A stretch of 64,000 bases of DNA from Runella limosa DSM 17973 (GTDB taxonomy: Bacteria > Bacteroidota > Bacteroidia > Cytophagales > Spirosomataceae): assembly GCF_000482465.1 (NCBI RefSeq), contig NZ_KI519424.1, positions 250,562 through 314,561 of the forward strand, in the 5' to 3' direction. Position 1 is the stretch's first letter. Each line of letters begins with the position of its first letter. Both the position numbers and the translations under genes were made by a program. Positions 32,707 to 41,804 of the stretch are shown in pieces. The notes beneath the pieces are model-generated. The model did not search any database. It was not told the DNA's origin and saw only the letters and a list, made by a program, of their open reading frames with translations.

Positions 32707-34965
32707 ATGCAAACTTTTATTAGGCGCGCTTACCAAGGCTTGGTTATGCTTCCCCTTTTAACTGGGCTGTTGTCCCCTCTTTCAGTCTTCAGTCAAGGAA
32801 CGGCAGAAGACTACAAACGCTCGGAGACGCTTAAAAACAAGCTAAAAGATAAAGTCTATAACGCCCCCGCTCAGGTATTTTGGGCAAAATCGGGCAAAAT
32901 CGTTTGGTACGCCATTCAAACTCCCCGTGGAAAAGAATTTATTTCGGTCAACCCGCAAACCAAAACGCGTCAGTCTGCCTTTGACCATGAGCAGTTGGCT
33001 CAACAATTGGCCACGTTATCAAAAACCGACACCAAACCTTTCAGCTTACCTTTCAATTCCATTGCTTACGTCAAAGACGACCAAGAAATCGAGTTTAGCG
33101 CAGAAGGGTTTGTATGGACGTACGGGCTCACTACCAAATCTTTACGTAAAAAAGAGCCCATTCGCAACGACCCACAACGCTACTGGGCAGCCGCACCCAA
33201 CGACCAACCCGAAAAACCCGTTTACTCTCCCGATAGTTTGTGGACGTCGTACATCAAAAATCATAACTTGTATGTTCGTTCGGAGAAAACAAAAACAGAA
33301 TCACAACTTACCTTCGATGGCTCCGAAGGCGAATACTATTCAGGTTATGTACAGTGGTCGCCCGATTCTAAAAAACTGGTAGCCAACAAAATACGCCCCA
33401 ACCAAAAGCACCTTATCTATTTTGTGCGTTCGTCGCCCGAAGACCAGCTCCAACCCAAACTCGAAAGCCGCGAATACCTCAAACCTGGCGATGCGTTGCC
33501 GATTCGTCGCCCGCATCTTTTTTTGGTGGAAGAAAAAAAACACATTCCCATCGACGACGCGCTGTTTAATCATCAGTACAACATTTCGAGGATTGATTGG
33601 CGCAAAGACAGCCGCGCTTTTAGTTTTGAATACAACCAACGAGGCCACCAAGTGTATCGGGTATTGGAAGTCAATGCTGCCAATGGGGCAATTCGAGCGC
33701 TTATTGACGAGCAAAGCCCTACTTTTATTGATTACAGCGGAAAAAAATATCGCTACGATGTGGCCGACGGCAAAGAAATTATTTGGGCTTCTGAGCGTGA
33801 CGGCTGGAACCACCTTTATTTATACGATGGTGTGACGGGAAAAGTAAAAAAACAAATTACCAAAGGCGAATGGGTGATGCGTAACGTGTTGAATGTCAAC
33901 GAAGAAAAACGAACTATTACCTTTGCCGCCAGCGGTATGAACCCAAAACAAGACCCGTATTTCACGCATTACTACCGAATCAATTTTGACGGTACAGGGC
34001 TTACGCCACTTACTTCCGAAAATGCCAACCACACGGGCGTATTTTCATCTGATAATCAACTGTTTGTTGACACCTATTCGCGGGTGGATATGTCTCCTGT
34101 TACCGTACTTCGCTCGGCAGCCGACGGTTCCGTGGTGATGGAGCTGGAAAAAGCGGACATTTCGGAATGGTTGAATGCGGGTTGGAAAGCACCTGAGGTA
34201 TTTACGGCCAAGGGACGTGACGGAAAAACGGACATTTGGGGAATTATTATCCGACCGACCAATTTTGACCCCAACAAAAAATACCCCATCATCGAAAATA
34301 TCTACGCGGGGCCGCACAGCTCGTTTACGCCCAAAACATTTATGACCTACAACCGAAGCATGTTTGAATTGGCCGAACTTGGGTTTATTGTGGTTCAATT
34401 AGATGGTATGGGAACCTCCAATCGTTCCAAAGCTTTTCACGATGTATGCTGGAAAAACCTCAAAGATGCAGGCTTTCCCGACCGAATTTTGTGGATGCAG
34501 GAAGCTGCTCGCAAATACCCTTCGATGGACGTAAGTCGGGTTGGGGTTTATGGGACGTCGGCGGGAGGACAAAGTTCAACGGGAGGATTGTTGTTTTATC
34601 CCGATTTTTATAAAGTAGCCGTTTCTTCATGTGGCTGCCACGACAACCGTATGGACAAAATTTGGTGGAACGAACAATGGATGGGCTACCCCATTGGCCC
34701 ACAATATGAAGAATGTTCTAACGTGGTCAACGCCAGTAAACTACAAGGAAAACTGATGCTTATTTTGGGAGAAGTGGACGATAACGTTGACCCAGCATCG
34801 ACGATGCAGCTCGTCAATGCTCTCATCAAAGCCAACAAAGATTTTGATTTTCTGATGGTTCCTAATATGGGACACTCGACAGGCGGCGAATACGGTGAGC
34901 GCAAACGCAGGGACTTTTTTGTCCGCCACTTATATAAAGTTGAGCCACCTGTTTGGAAAGAATAA
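32707..34965 (+). CDS. S9 family prolyl-type peptidase (DPP4-like), secreted
   Basis: 752 aa. Signal peptide 1-30 (MLPLLTGLLSPLSVFSQ). The N-terminal beta-propeller (DPP-IV N) has YSPDSLWTSYIKNHNLYV and VQWSPDSKKLVANK. The catalytic alpha/beta-hydrolase domain: nucleophile Ser in VGVYGTSAGGQSSTG (about 617; GTSAGG in place of the usual GWSYGG), Asp in GEVDDNVDP (about 690), His in NMGHSTGG (about 721). Probable periplasmic dipeptidyl or oligopeptidyl peptidase. The altered nucleophile elbow may shift specificity but keeps the triad. Confidence 0.9.
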   Translation: MQTFIRRAYQGLVMLPLLTGLLSPLSVFSQGTAEDYKRSETLKNKLKDKVYNAPAQVFWAKSGKIVWYAIQTPRGKEFISVNPQTKTRQSAFDHEQLAQQLATLSKTDTKPFSLPFNSIAYVKDDQEIEFSAEGFVWTYGLTTKSLRKKEPIRNDPQRYWAAAPNDQPEKPVYSPDSLWTSYIKNHNLYVRSEKTKTESQLTFDGSEGEYYSGYVQWSPDSKKLVANKIRPNQKHLIYFVRSSPEDQLQPKLESREYLKPGDALPIRRPHLFLVEEKKHIPIDDALFNHQYNISRIDWRKDSRAFSFEYNQRGHQVYRVLEVNAANGAIRALIDEQSPTFIDYSGKKYRYDVADGKEIIWASERDGWNHLYLYDGVTGKVKKQITKGEWVMRNVLNVNEEKRTITFAASGMNPKQDPYFTHYYRINFDGTGLTPLTSENANHTGVFSSDNQLFVDTYSRVDMSPVTVLRSAADGSVVMELEKADISEWLNAGWKAPEVFTAKGRDGKTDIWGIIIRPTNFDPNKKYPIIENIYAGPHSSFTPKTFMTYNRSMFELAELGFIVVQLDGMGTSNRSKAFHDVCWKNLKDAGFPDRILWMQEAARKYPSMDVSRVGVYGTSAGGQSSTGGLLFYPDFYKVAVSSCGCHDNRMDKIWWNEQWMGYPIGPQYEECSNVVNASKLQGKLMLILGEVDDNVDPASTMQLVNALIKANKDFDFLMVPNMGHSTGGEYGERKRRDFFVRHLYKVEPPVWKE

Positions 34966-34971
34966 TAAGTT

Positions 34972-35044
34972 AGTGTCGAATGTCAAGTGCAGAATGTCGA
35001 ATAAGGGTACTAAATTCGACATTCTGCACTCGACATTCGACACT
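34972..35044. terminator. 31-bp inverted repeat at the end of convergent genes
   Basis: Arms 34972-35002 and 35014-35044 (starting AGTGTCGAATGTC, ending GACATTCGACACT) are reverse complements at 30 of 31 positions around an 11-nt loop. The right arm touches the stop codon of the PatB gene. Each arm also has an internal near-repeat of GTCGAAT. Likely transcription end for both genes. Confidence 0.65.
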
Positions 35045-36174
35045 TAAAAAATGGTTTTTATTCTCCGAACTACTTCTTCTAAGGTCGCTCGTGGACAGGC
35101 AAAATTGAGGCGAATGAAGCCTGCGCCGTCAAATTGTACCCCGTCTGATACACCAACGCCGACAGCTTCCAATTTTTGGGCAAAATCAGCGATACCCGAC
35201 TCCCGCGTATCAATCCATGCCAAATAAGTCGCTTCTAATGGCACCATTTTCATGCCCTTCAACTGGTTGATTTCAGTCAGTAAAAACTGGTGATTTTGGC
35301 GAAGATAGTCCAACAATTCTTCGTGCCAAGCAGCGCCGTCGCGGTAAGCTGCCAAGGCCGCCTCATAGGCATAAGCCGAAAGCATAGGCATGAGTCCCGC
35401 TTTGGTTTTAATAAATTTAGCCCGAAGTTCGTCATTAGGAATAATGGCCATAGAACAGCCCAAACCTGCTATGTTGAAAGTCTTACTCGGCGCTAACAGC
35501 GTAATCGTTTGCTGTGCTGCTTCGGGGCTGAGGGTGGCAATCGACAGGTGTTTCTTGGTTTCGTCGAGCAATAAATCACAGTGAATTTCGTCCGAACAAA
35601 TGATGATGTCGTTTTTAAGGCAAATTTCGAGCAGCTTTTCTTGTTCTTCTTTGGTAAAAACCGTCCCTGCGGGATTATGAGGATTACACAGTAAAAACAG
35701 TTTTGTTTGAGGCGTAACCGATGCTTCTAACGCCTCGAAATCAATGACCCAACGGTTGTTTTCTAGTTGTAACGGCACTTTTTGTAACGTACGACCTGCC
35801 GCATGGGTTTCTAGCATAAAAGGATGGTAAACGGGGGTTGCAGTCATCACCGCCTCGGCGTCGGTTGTAACCGTTCGGATAGACAAACCAATACCTGGCA
35901 CCAAGCCAGGCAACCACACAATCCAATCTTTTTTTACATCCCAGCCATGGCGGGTTTTTAAACGTTCAATAACGACCTCATAAAGCTCATCGGGGCATTT
36001 GGAATACCCAAAAATGCCATGCTCAGTCACTTTTTGTAGCGCCTCCAAAATAGGCGGGGCGGCTTGAAAATCCATGTCTGCTACCCAAACAGGAATCACG
36101 GTTGGGTCAGCGTATTTGTCCCACTTGTAACTATTGGTATTTTTTCTGTCAATAACTTGGTCAAAAATGCTCAT
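35044..36174 (-). CDS. MalY/PatB-type PLP-dependent cystathionine beta-lyase / aminotransferase
   Basis: 376 aa. Fold type I enzyme of the MalY/PatB branch: NTNSYKWDKY and PVWVADMDFQAAPPI near the N-terminus, WLPGLVPGIGLSIRT, LCNPHNPAGTVFTKEE, IIICSDEIHCDLLLD and the PLP Lys in LLAPSKTFNIAGLGCSM. These enzymes cleave cystathionine or related C-S bonds. The gene starts 2 bp after the ATP-grasp gene stop, so the two form a tight pair and may act in one pathway. Confidence 0.92.
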   Translation of the reverse strand: MSIFDQVIDRKNTNSYKWDKYADPTVIPVWVADMDFQAAPPILEALQKVTEHGIFGYSKCPDELYEVVIERLKTRHGWDVKKDWIVWLPGLVPGIGLSIRTVTTDAEAVMTATPVYHPFMLETHAAGRTLQKVPLQLENNRWVIDFEALEASVTPQTKLFLLCNPHNPAGTVFTKEEQEKLLEICLKNDIIICSDEIHCDLLLDETKKHLSIATLSPEAAQQTITLLAPSKTFNIAGLGCSMAIIPNDELRAKFIKTKAGLMPMLSAYAYEAALAAYRDGAAWHEELLDYLRQNHQFLLTEINQLKGMKMVPLEATYLAWIDTRESGIADFAQKLEAVGVGVSDGVQFDGAGFIRLNFACPRATLEEVVRRIKTIF

Positions 36175-36176
36175 TA

Positions 36177-37385
36177 TTAATGCGTTGGTTTATCTTGGGC
36201 GGGTGCCGAGGCGTGATAATCGTGGCGAATCATCTCGGCATATTTATCCATCAATTCCAGGACTCGGTTCCGATTGGGCGATTGCACAATCAGACCGACA
36301 TGGTATTCTTCTTTCATTTGCCACACAATTTCGGGATCATTAAACGGCGACATATCGGGCCACTGTTGACGCGCCAAAGAGATAATGATGCCCGAGTACA
36401 AGTTCTGAACTTCGGGCAGCTCATAGTCTGCATTGATTGCCTTGGCATGTTCGATACGCGCCCATTCTTTCCACAAATTAATCCCCGACGAATAATCGAC
36501 CATTTCGGCCAAGTGCGCTCCACCCACCCGCGAGGCCGTTTCAAGGAAATAAAATTCCCCATCTTCGTAACATTTAATCACCTCCGTGTGTGAGGCGCTG
36601 TAGTTCATCTGGAATGCTTTCAGCACTTGTTCGTTTACTTTCTTGAGCGCTTTGGCGTCTTTGGTACCAAACTCAACCGTTACCGAACGGAAAATACCGC
36701 CCCCGTGTGCCACTTCAAACGGCGTATTGAGGTATTGGCTACTTCGTTCAAAAATCACTTTTTTATCCAACGTCAGCGCATCTACGTGATAAACATCGCC
36801 TGGCTTAAATTGCTCAATCAGAAACATGTGCCGTTCTTCCCCAAGGCTGTGAATGGTGTTCCAAGCCTCGTCAAAACTGTACACTTTTTTGATGCCTGCC
36901 GCCGAGGCTTCGGCACGGGGTTTGATTACCCACGGCGCTTGGGTAGCCCTCAAGTACTCCGTAATCTCTACGTCGTTGAATAAACCCGTAAAAGCGGGCA
37001 CTTTAATTCCTGCATCGCGGGCTTGAACGCGCATCGCCAATTTATCCCTAAAAAAACGTGCGGTGGTTTGTCCCATGCCAGGAATCCGAAAATGCTCCCG
37101 CAAAATGGCGGCCTTTTCCACATCAAAATCGTCCAAAGCTACCACACGGTCTATTTTTCGCGTGCGCATGATGTACGCCATCCCCTTGATGATATTGTCA
37201 AAGTTCGACAGTGTATTGGAGTCATCCTCTAAATAAAAAAATTCATCAATCGACTCGTAAGGCCATTCTTTCCCTTCCGTTCGTCTTGCGGTCAACAAAT
37301 AAACTGTGTTGCCAGCCTCTTTACAGGCCCGCAAAAAATCACCGCCTTTAAAATAACACGTAATACACAAAAACGTTAAACTCAT
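36177..37385 (-). CDS. ATP-grasp domain carboxylate-amine ligase-like protein
   Basis: 402 aa. An N-terminal Rossmann-like part (FLCITCYFKGGDFLRACKEA, VVALDDFDVEKAAILREHF) is followed by an ATP-grasp fold: RFFRDKLAMRVQARDAGIKVP, PWVIKPRAEASAAGIKKV, MFLIEQFKPGDVYHVDAL, and the metal-binding FYFLETASRVGGAHLAEMV. ATP-grasp enzymes form an acyl phosphate and join it to an amine or thiol. The substrate is unknown. Immediately upstream of the PatB-type gene. Confidence 0.87.
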   Translation of the reverse strand: MSLTFLCITCYFKGGDFLRACKEAGNTVYLLTARRTEGKEWPYESIDEFFYLEDDSNTLSNFDNIIKGMAYIMRTRKIDRVVALDDFDVEKAAILREHFRIPGMGQTTARFFRDKLAMRVQARDAGIKVPAFTGLFNDVEITEYLRATQAPWVIKPRAEASAAGIKKVYSFDEAWNTIHSLGEERHMFLIEQFKPGDVYHVDALTLDKKVIFERSSQYLNTPFEVAHGGGIFRSVTVEFGTKDAKALKKVNEQVLKAFQMNYSASHTEVIKCYEDGEFYFLETASRVGGAHLAEMVDYSSGINLWKEWARIEHAKAINADYELPEVQNLYSGIIISLARQQWPDMSPFNDPEIVWQMKEEYHVGLIVQSPNRNRVLELMDKYAEMIRHDYHASAPAQDKPTH

Positions 37386-37472
37386 GGGTAGTTAAGGTTT
37401 AATCAGAAAACGTTAGTATTGTAGGAACTTTTCAAACTTACAAACTATCAAACATTCAAACAAACACCACTT

Positions 37473-38693
37473 GTGAATTTCCCCTTTTTCGTAGCTCGTC
37501 GTATTAGAGAGCCTCAGCAAACCACTTTTTCTGCGACGGTGTCTCGCGTCGGAATCGTTACCATTGCCTTGGGTGTAGCAGTCGGAATTGTTGCATTATC
37601 GGTTTTATTTGGCTTTAAAGATACTATTTACCAAAAAGTCTTCCTCTTTGGCTCGCACCTTCAAGTAAACAAACTTTCGCTCAATCAATCTTTTGAAAGT
37701 GCACCCCTCCCCCTTCATACCAAGCCTTACGACCAATGGCAACAAATCAAAGGGATTCGACATCGGCAGGCAGTAGCGCACAAAGCTGGCATCCTAAAAA
37801 CGCCCGACGAGCTTCAAGGGGCGGTTATCAAGGGCGTGGGGCGCGATTATGATTGGAAATTACTCGCCGAAAATTTGGTAGAAGGGCGCGTTATTCAGTA
37901 TTCTGACACCGCATACGCCAACGAAATTATCGTCAGTCGCATCATTTCTCAAAAACTCAATTTAAAACTCAATGATGAGGTCTTGATGTACTTTGTTCAA
38001 AATCCACCCCGCGTTCGCAAACTAAAGATTGTCGGTGTGTATGAAACAAACCTCGAAGAATTTGATAATCAACTGGTTTTGGGTGACATCGGGCTGGTGC
38101 AGCGCCTCAATGGCTGGGGGCCTGACTCGGTAGGTTCGTACGAATATTTTGTCAAAGATTTCGCCCAACTTGAGCCTACGGCCAAAGAACTTTACGCCCA
38201 ACTTCCCAGCTACATGCGCCTCGAACGGGTTACCGACAAATACCGTCCGCTGTTTGAATGGTTACAATTGCTCGACCAAAATACGATGGTCTTGCTCGCT
38301 TTGGTATTTTTTGTGACTTGTTTCAACATCGCTTCCGTGTTGTTGGTGATGATGATGGAGCGTACGCCCATGGTGGGGCTACTCAAAACCCTCGGTAGTC
38401 CCGACAGCCAAATCCGTCGCATTTTCTTTTACGTGGGGCTGCAATTGACGTTGAAAGGCTTGATTATTGGGAATGTCGTTGGTTTGGGGCTTTGTTGGCT
38501 TCAAAGCAAGTTCCAAATCATCCCGCTCGACCCCGTCAATTATTTCATGAACACGGTTCCAATAGTTTTTGATTGGCCATCCTACCTGCTGCTCAATATC
38601 GGGATTCTGAGCGTCATTACGTTGATTTTACTCATTCCAACCCTCATCATCAGCCGCATTCGTCCAGCTCAATCGTTGGTATTTAAAAAATAG
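37473..38693 (+). CDS. ABC transporter permease, LolC/LolE-like (FtsX fold)
   Basis: 406 aa from a GTG start at 37473 (NFPFFVARRI is the usual N-terminus; no ATG is nearby). One helix near residue 25-50 (VGIVTIALGVAVGIVALSVLFGF), a large periplasmic MacB-PCD-like domain (QLQ..LEEFDNQLVLGDIGLVQ), then three C-terminal helices including VLLALVFFVTCFNIASVLLV and MVGLLKTLGSPDSQIRRIFF, typical of LolC/E permeases that move lipoproteins from the inner membrane. The ATPase (LolD) is not in the window. Confidence 0.88.
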   Translation: MNFPFFVARRIREPQQTTFSATVSRVGIVTIALGVAVGIVALSVLFGFKDTIYQKVFLFGSHLQVNKLSLNQSFESAPLPLHTKPYDQWQQIKGIRHRQAVAHKAGILKTPDELQGAVIKGVGRDYDWKLLAENLVEGRVIQYSDTAYANEIIVSRIISQKLNLKLNDEVLMYFVQNPPRVRKLKIVGVYETNLEEFDNQLVLGDIGLVQRLNGWGPDSVGSYEYFVKDFAQLEPTAKELYAQLPSYMRLERVTDKYRPLFEWLQLLDQNTMVLLALVFFVTCFNIASVLLVMMMERTPMVGLLKTLGSPDSQIRRIFFYVGLQLTLKGLIIGNVVGLGLCWLQSKFQIIPLDPVNYFMNTVPIVFDWPSYLLLNIGILSVITLILLIPTLIISRIRPAQSLVFKK

Positions 38694-38788
38694 AGGTGTA
38701 CGAATAAATGCAGGATGTGGTAACATTCTTTTTAAAACACATAGAAAACATTAGAATAAACACATAGTAAACATAGACATCATTAAAC

Positions 38789-39637
38789 CTATTTACTCAA
38801 GTACCTTTTCTTAAACGACAAGGGGTTTTCACCCGTTACTTTTTTAAAGGTTCGGTTAAAATAAGACAAGCTATCAAAACCGCATTCAAAGCAGGTTTCC
38901 GTCACGTTTTTGTCCATTAAAAGCAGTTTTTGGGCTTGATTGATGCGGTAATGGTTTAAAAATTCGGTAAAGGTCAAACGGGTCATTTTTTTAAAATACC
39001 GACAAAACGCAGGGATACTCAGGTGGCACAAACTCGCCACCTCTTCCATCTCAATTTTGTGGTGAAAATGCTCGTCGATAAATCCATAAAGTCGTTTTAG
39101 GCGTTCTTGGTCTTTTTTAGTATATTGATTTTCAACGGGTTGGTCGTGTAGCAAAGTAATATCCGAGGCATTGGCCAGTCTTTGCAGTATTTTCAATATT
39201 TCCAGAAACTGCTCAAAAGGGGGCAACTCCACCAAGTGTCGCATTTGTTCTCCAATCATTTGCTTGGTATCAGCCCCAAAAGCCAAACCATGTTGCGCTT
39301 TTTGAAAAAGATGGGCAATGCTCGACAATTCGGGCGTGGTCTCAAAAGCAGCCCCTAAAAAATCATTTTTGATGTGTAAAACCACTTTTTCGTAGTCGGA
39401 TTTGATGCCATAATCAAAGTTAAGGTGCGGGATGTTTGATCCAATCAGCACCAAATCGCTGCCAATAAAACGCGAAATGTGTTCTCCAACGTGCCGCATT
39501 CCACTTTCTGCCTCAATAAACACCAGCTCCAACTCAGGATGAAAATGCCAATAAAACACGTCGCTAAGGCGCGGGTTGAGAAGTAAACGAAATGAGCTAT
39601 TTGAATCGGGGACGAAAGCCTCAAAAACAACTTTCAT
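38789..39637 (-). CDS. AraC-family transcriptional regulator with cupin sensor
   Basis: 282 aa. N-terminal cupin-like sensor (FYWHFHPELELVFIEAESGM, GSDLVLIGSNIPHLNF) and a C-terminal double helix-turn-helix (YGFIDEHFHHKIEMEEVASL, HLSIPAFCRYFKKMTRLTFT, FECGFDSLSYFNRTFKKVTG ENP). Such regulators sense a sugar or small metabolite. It is divergent from the PhyH oxygenase gene (151 bp apart) and probably controls it. Confidence 0.93.
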   Translation of the reverse strand: MKVVFEAFVPDSNSSFRLLLNPRLSDVFYWHFHPELELVFIEAESGMRHVGEHISRFIGSDLVLIGSNIPHLNFDYGIKSDYEKVVLHIKNDFLGAAFETTPELSSIAHLFQKAQHGLAFGADTKQMIGEQMRHLVELPPFEQFLEILKILQRLANASDITLLHDQPVENQYTKKDQERLKRLYGFIDEHFHHKIEMEEVASLCHLSIPAFCRYFKKMTRLTFTEFLNHYRINQAQKLLLMDKNVTETCFECGFDSLSYFNRTFKKVTGENPLSFKKRYLSK

Positions 39638-39748
39638 ACGAAGCGGTTTGTCTATTTTTAACTTTAATATTGCCTAAAATTACTATTTATATCAATATAA
39701 TTCAAATTTATGCAACTATTGGTGAAGATTTTAGCGGCTTCACTGCAC

Positions 39749-39756
39749 TACCTTTG
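39749..39756 (+). promoter_or_regulatory. Predicted promoter -7 box of the PhyH gene
   Basis: TACCTTTG, exact TAnnTTTG match, 33 bp before the ATG. No TTG at the usual -33 distance, which suits an activator-dependent promoter such as an AraC target. Confidence 0.5.
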
Positions 39757-39788
39757 TATCATTATTTCTACTCAAAATAGTACATATC

Positions 39789-40796
39789 ATGGAAACGCAA
39801 GCACACACAATGACCCCAACCATGGCGCCAGTTAAAATGGCCAATACCAACCACGAGGACATTCCTGGCAACCCTTCCACTGCGACAAGTAGTCATTTGA
39901 CCCTCAACGACCGTTCCAATGGAGAACCTTTGAGGGTGTTGAGCGAAGAAGATTGGCAGTTTTGGATTCATAACGGTTACATTGTCATCAAAAACGCCGT
40001 ACCCCGCGAGCAAGCGCTCAAAACCGCCGAGTTTTTGTGGGAGTTTGAAGAAAAAGACCCTAACGACCCCGAAACATGGTACGCCGATGTGGCACGCCGC
40101 CCGATGAAGATGAAGGAGTTGATAGGAACGGGGATGGTGGAAGTGTATAACAATCAGCATTTGTGGAACAATCGCCAAATGCAACGGGTCTATGATGCGT
40201 TTGTGGATATTTGGGGCACTGAGAAATTGTGGGTGACCATCGACCGCGCCAACTTAAACTTCCCCATTCGTCCAGGTTTTGAATACAAAGGCTTTATTCA
40301 CTGGGATTACGACCCCGAAACAAAGCCCCAAAACGTGCAAGGTGTACTGGCTTTGGCCGACCAAACCGACGAAAACATGGGTGGGTTTCAGTGCATTCCC
40401 GAGCTGTACCGCACCTACGATACGTGGAAATTGACCCAACCCGCCGACCGTAATCGTTTCCAACCTGACGTGACAGGATTTGAAAACGACATTGTAAAAG
40501 TAAAAATGGAAGCGGGTGATTTACTGATATTTAACAGTACCCAACCGCACGGCATTCGTCCCAATTTATCAGGGAATAAAGTTCGGATAGCCCAATACAT
40601 CTCTATGATGCCCGCCGAGGAAGAAAACGATGCCCTACGTAACTGGCGCATCAATTCGTGGAAAAATCGGATTTCGCCTGAAGGCTATGCCTTTCCAGGC
40701 GACCCCCGCAATTGGGAGCAAACGAAGTATGCCACGGCTGAACTCAATGACCTAGGCAAGAAGCTTCTAGGGCTCGAAAAATGGGTGAATAGTTAA
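39789..40796 (+). CDS. Phytanoyl-CoA dioxygenase (PhyH) family protein
   Basis: 335 aa. Non-haem Fe(II)/2-oxoglutarate oxygenase: FIHWDYDPETKPQNVQGVLA supplies the H-x-D metal pair, FNSTQPHGIRPNLSGNKVR the second His and the 2-oxoglutarate-binding Arg. The first 45 residues are a low-complexity extension rich in Thr, Met and Pro. PhyH enzymes hydroxylate many small molecules; the AraC neighbour suggests an inducible catabolic or sugar-related role, not proven. Confidence 0.9.
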   Translation: METQAHTMTPTMAPVKMANTNHEDIPGNPSTATSSHLTLNDRSNGEPLRVLSEEDWQFWIHNGYIVIKNAVPREQALKTAEFLWEFEEKDPNDPETWYADVARRPMKMKELIGTGMVEVYNNQHLWNNRQMQRVYDAFVDIWGTEKLWVTIDRANLNFPIRPGFEYKGFIHWDYDPETKPQNVQGVLALADQTDENMGGFQCIPELYRTYDTWKLTQPADRNRFQPDVTGFENDIVKVKMEAGDLLIFNSTQPHGIRPNLSGNKVRIAQYISMMPAEEENDALRNWRINSWKNRISPEGYAFPGDPRNWEQTKYATAELNDLGKKLLGLEKWVNS

Positions 40797-41167
40797 ATGA
40801 AATAGGTTGAACGCATTAAAATATAGAGAGGTATTTCATTGCTCCAGCGAGGCTACTTTTTTAATGCGTTTAACCTGATTATTTTGCTGTCAGCTCAGAT
40901 AGCGCGAGGCTCCGCCTCGTGATAATTATTTTTAGGCTTCCAGCCTTATTTTAAGAATCCAGCACCTGCATATTTTGTATTTATTTTTGAAAACTTCCTG
41001 AATCCACAACAGCCAAAACACTTATTTTCAGCACACTACAGCAATTCCTTGGAAGTTAGTGAGAACTTTTCTATTTTGCCAATTCCAACGCAAAAGTTGT
41101 CTATAGTTCGGAGGTAGGTGCCAAGCGGGCATACGGCTAAAGCAATAAGTTTAACAAATAAATATAT
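40797..41167. repeat. Gene-free stretch with nested inverted repeats
   Basis: No coding region is seen. 40804-40821 (AGGTTGAACGCATTAAAA) pairs with 40859-40876 (18-bp arms, one G-T wobble, 37-nt loop). Next come GCGAGGC-TCC-GCCTCGT at about 40902-40920 and AGGCT-TCC-AGCCT at about 40934-40946. The first may terminate PhyH transcription. The serial hairpins look like small dispersed palindromes. Confidence 0.55.
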
Positions 41168-41587
41168 ATGAGAGAGCTAATGCTAATACTTCATTTTATT
41201 GGCCTGACAATGGGCTTGGGAACAAGTTTTGCTCATGCCTTTTTGGGAATTGCCACCTCAAATATGTCGAATGACGAATCTACAAAATTTCAAATGCACT
41301 CTCTTGTGTTGAGCAGAATGGGACATATAGGAATGGCGCTATTAATCATTTCAGGTCTGTATTTAATTACACCATACTGGTCAATATTGCCATCATCTCC
41401 CTTATTAATTCTCAAATTAATTTTAGTTTTAATACTCGTCACATTGATTGTCCTTATAAGCTTCTCGACAAAAAGGGCAAAAAAAGGTGACGCGGAAACT
41501 GAATTGAAAAAAATGGAACAATTTGGCAAATTGACGCTAATTATTGGTTTAACAATTGTGGCTCTTGCTGTTTATATTTTCCATTAA
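41168..41587 (+). CDS. Small integral membrane protein (DUF2269/CopD-like)
   Basis: 139 aa with four predicted transmembrane helices (LMLILHFIGLTMGLGTSF, MALLIISGLYLITPYWSIL, LILKLILVLILVTLIVLISF, LTLIIGLTIVALAVYIF). Several His residues lie in helix 1 and the loop before helix 2 (ILHFIG, RMGHIGMA). Resembles DUF2269-like membrane proteins; the role is unknown. Isolated gene. Confidence 0.6.
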   Translation: MRELMLILHFIGLTMGLGTSFAHAFLGIATSNMSNDESTKFQMHSLVLSRMGHIGMALLIISGLYLITPYWSILPSSPLLILKLILVLILVTLIVLISFSTKRAKKGDAETELKKMEQFGKLTLIIGLTIVALAVYIFH

Positions 41588-41752
41588 TGGGCAAAGGACT
41601 TTCTGTCTGTTCTTAGAGAATAAATGCAATAAAGTATCATGTGATATAAACAGTTAATAAGCCTCAGCCACGATGGACTTTGTAAAGTCTGTCCAGTGAC
41701 AATTATCAGCCAAATAGACACTTTGAATATATAACCCAGTATGCACTTAACA

Positions 41753-41791
41753 AAAAAAGCCGCCCTCGATGAATTTCGGGGCGGCTTTTTT
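41753..41791. terminator. Bidirectional terminator
   Basis: AAAAAAGCCGCCC (41753-41765) pairs with GGGCGGCTTTTTT (41779-41791); 13-bp stem with flanking A- and T-runs between convergent genes. Confidence 0.85.
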
Positions 41792-41804
41792 GCTTTTTAG
41801 CTAC

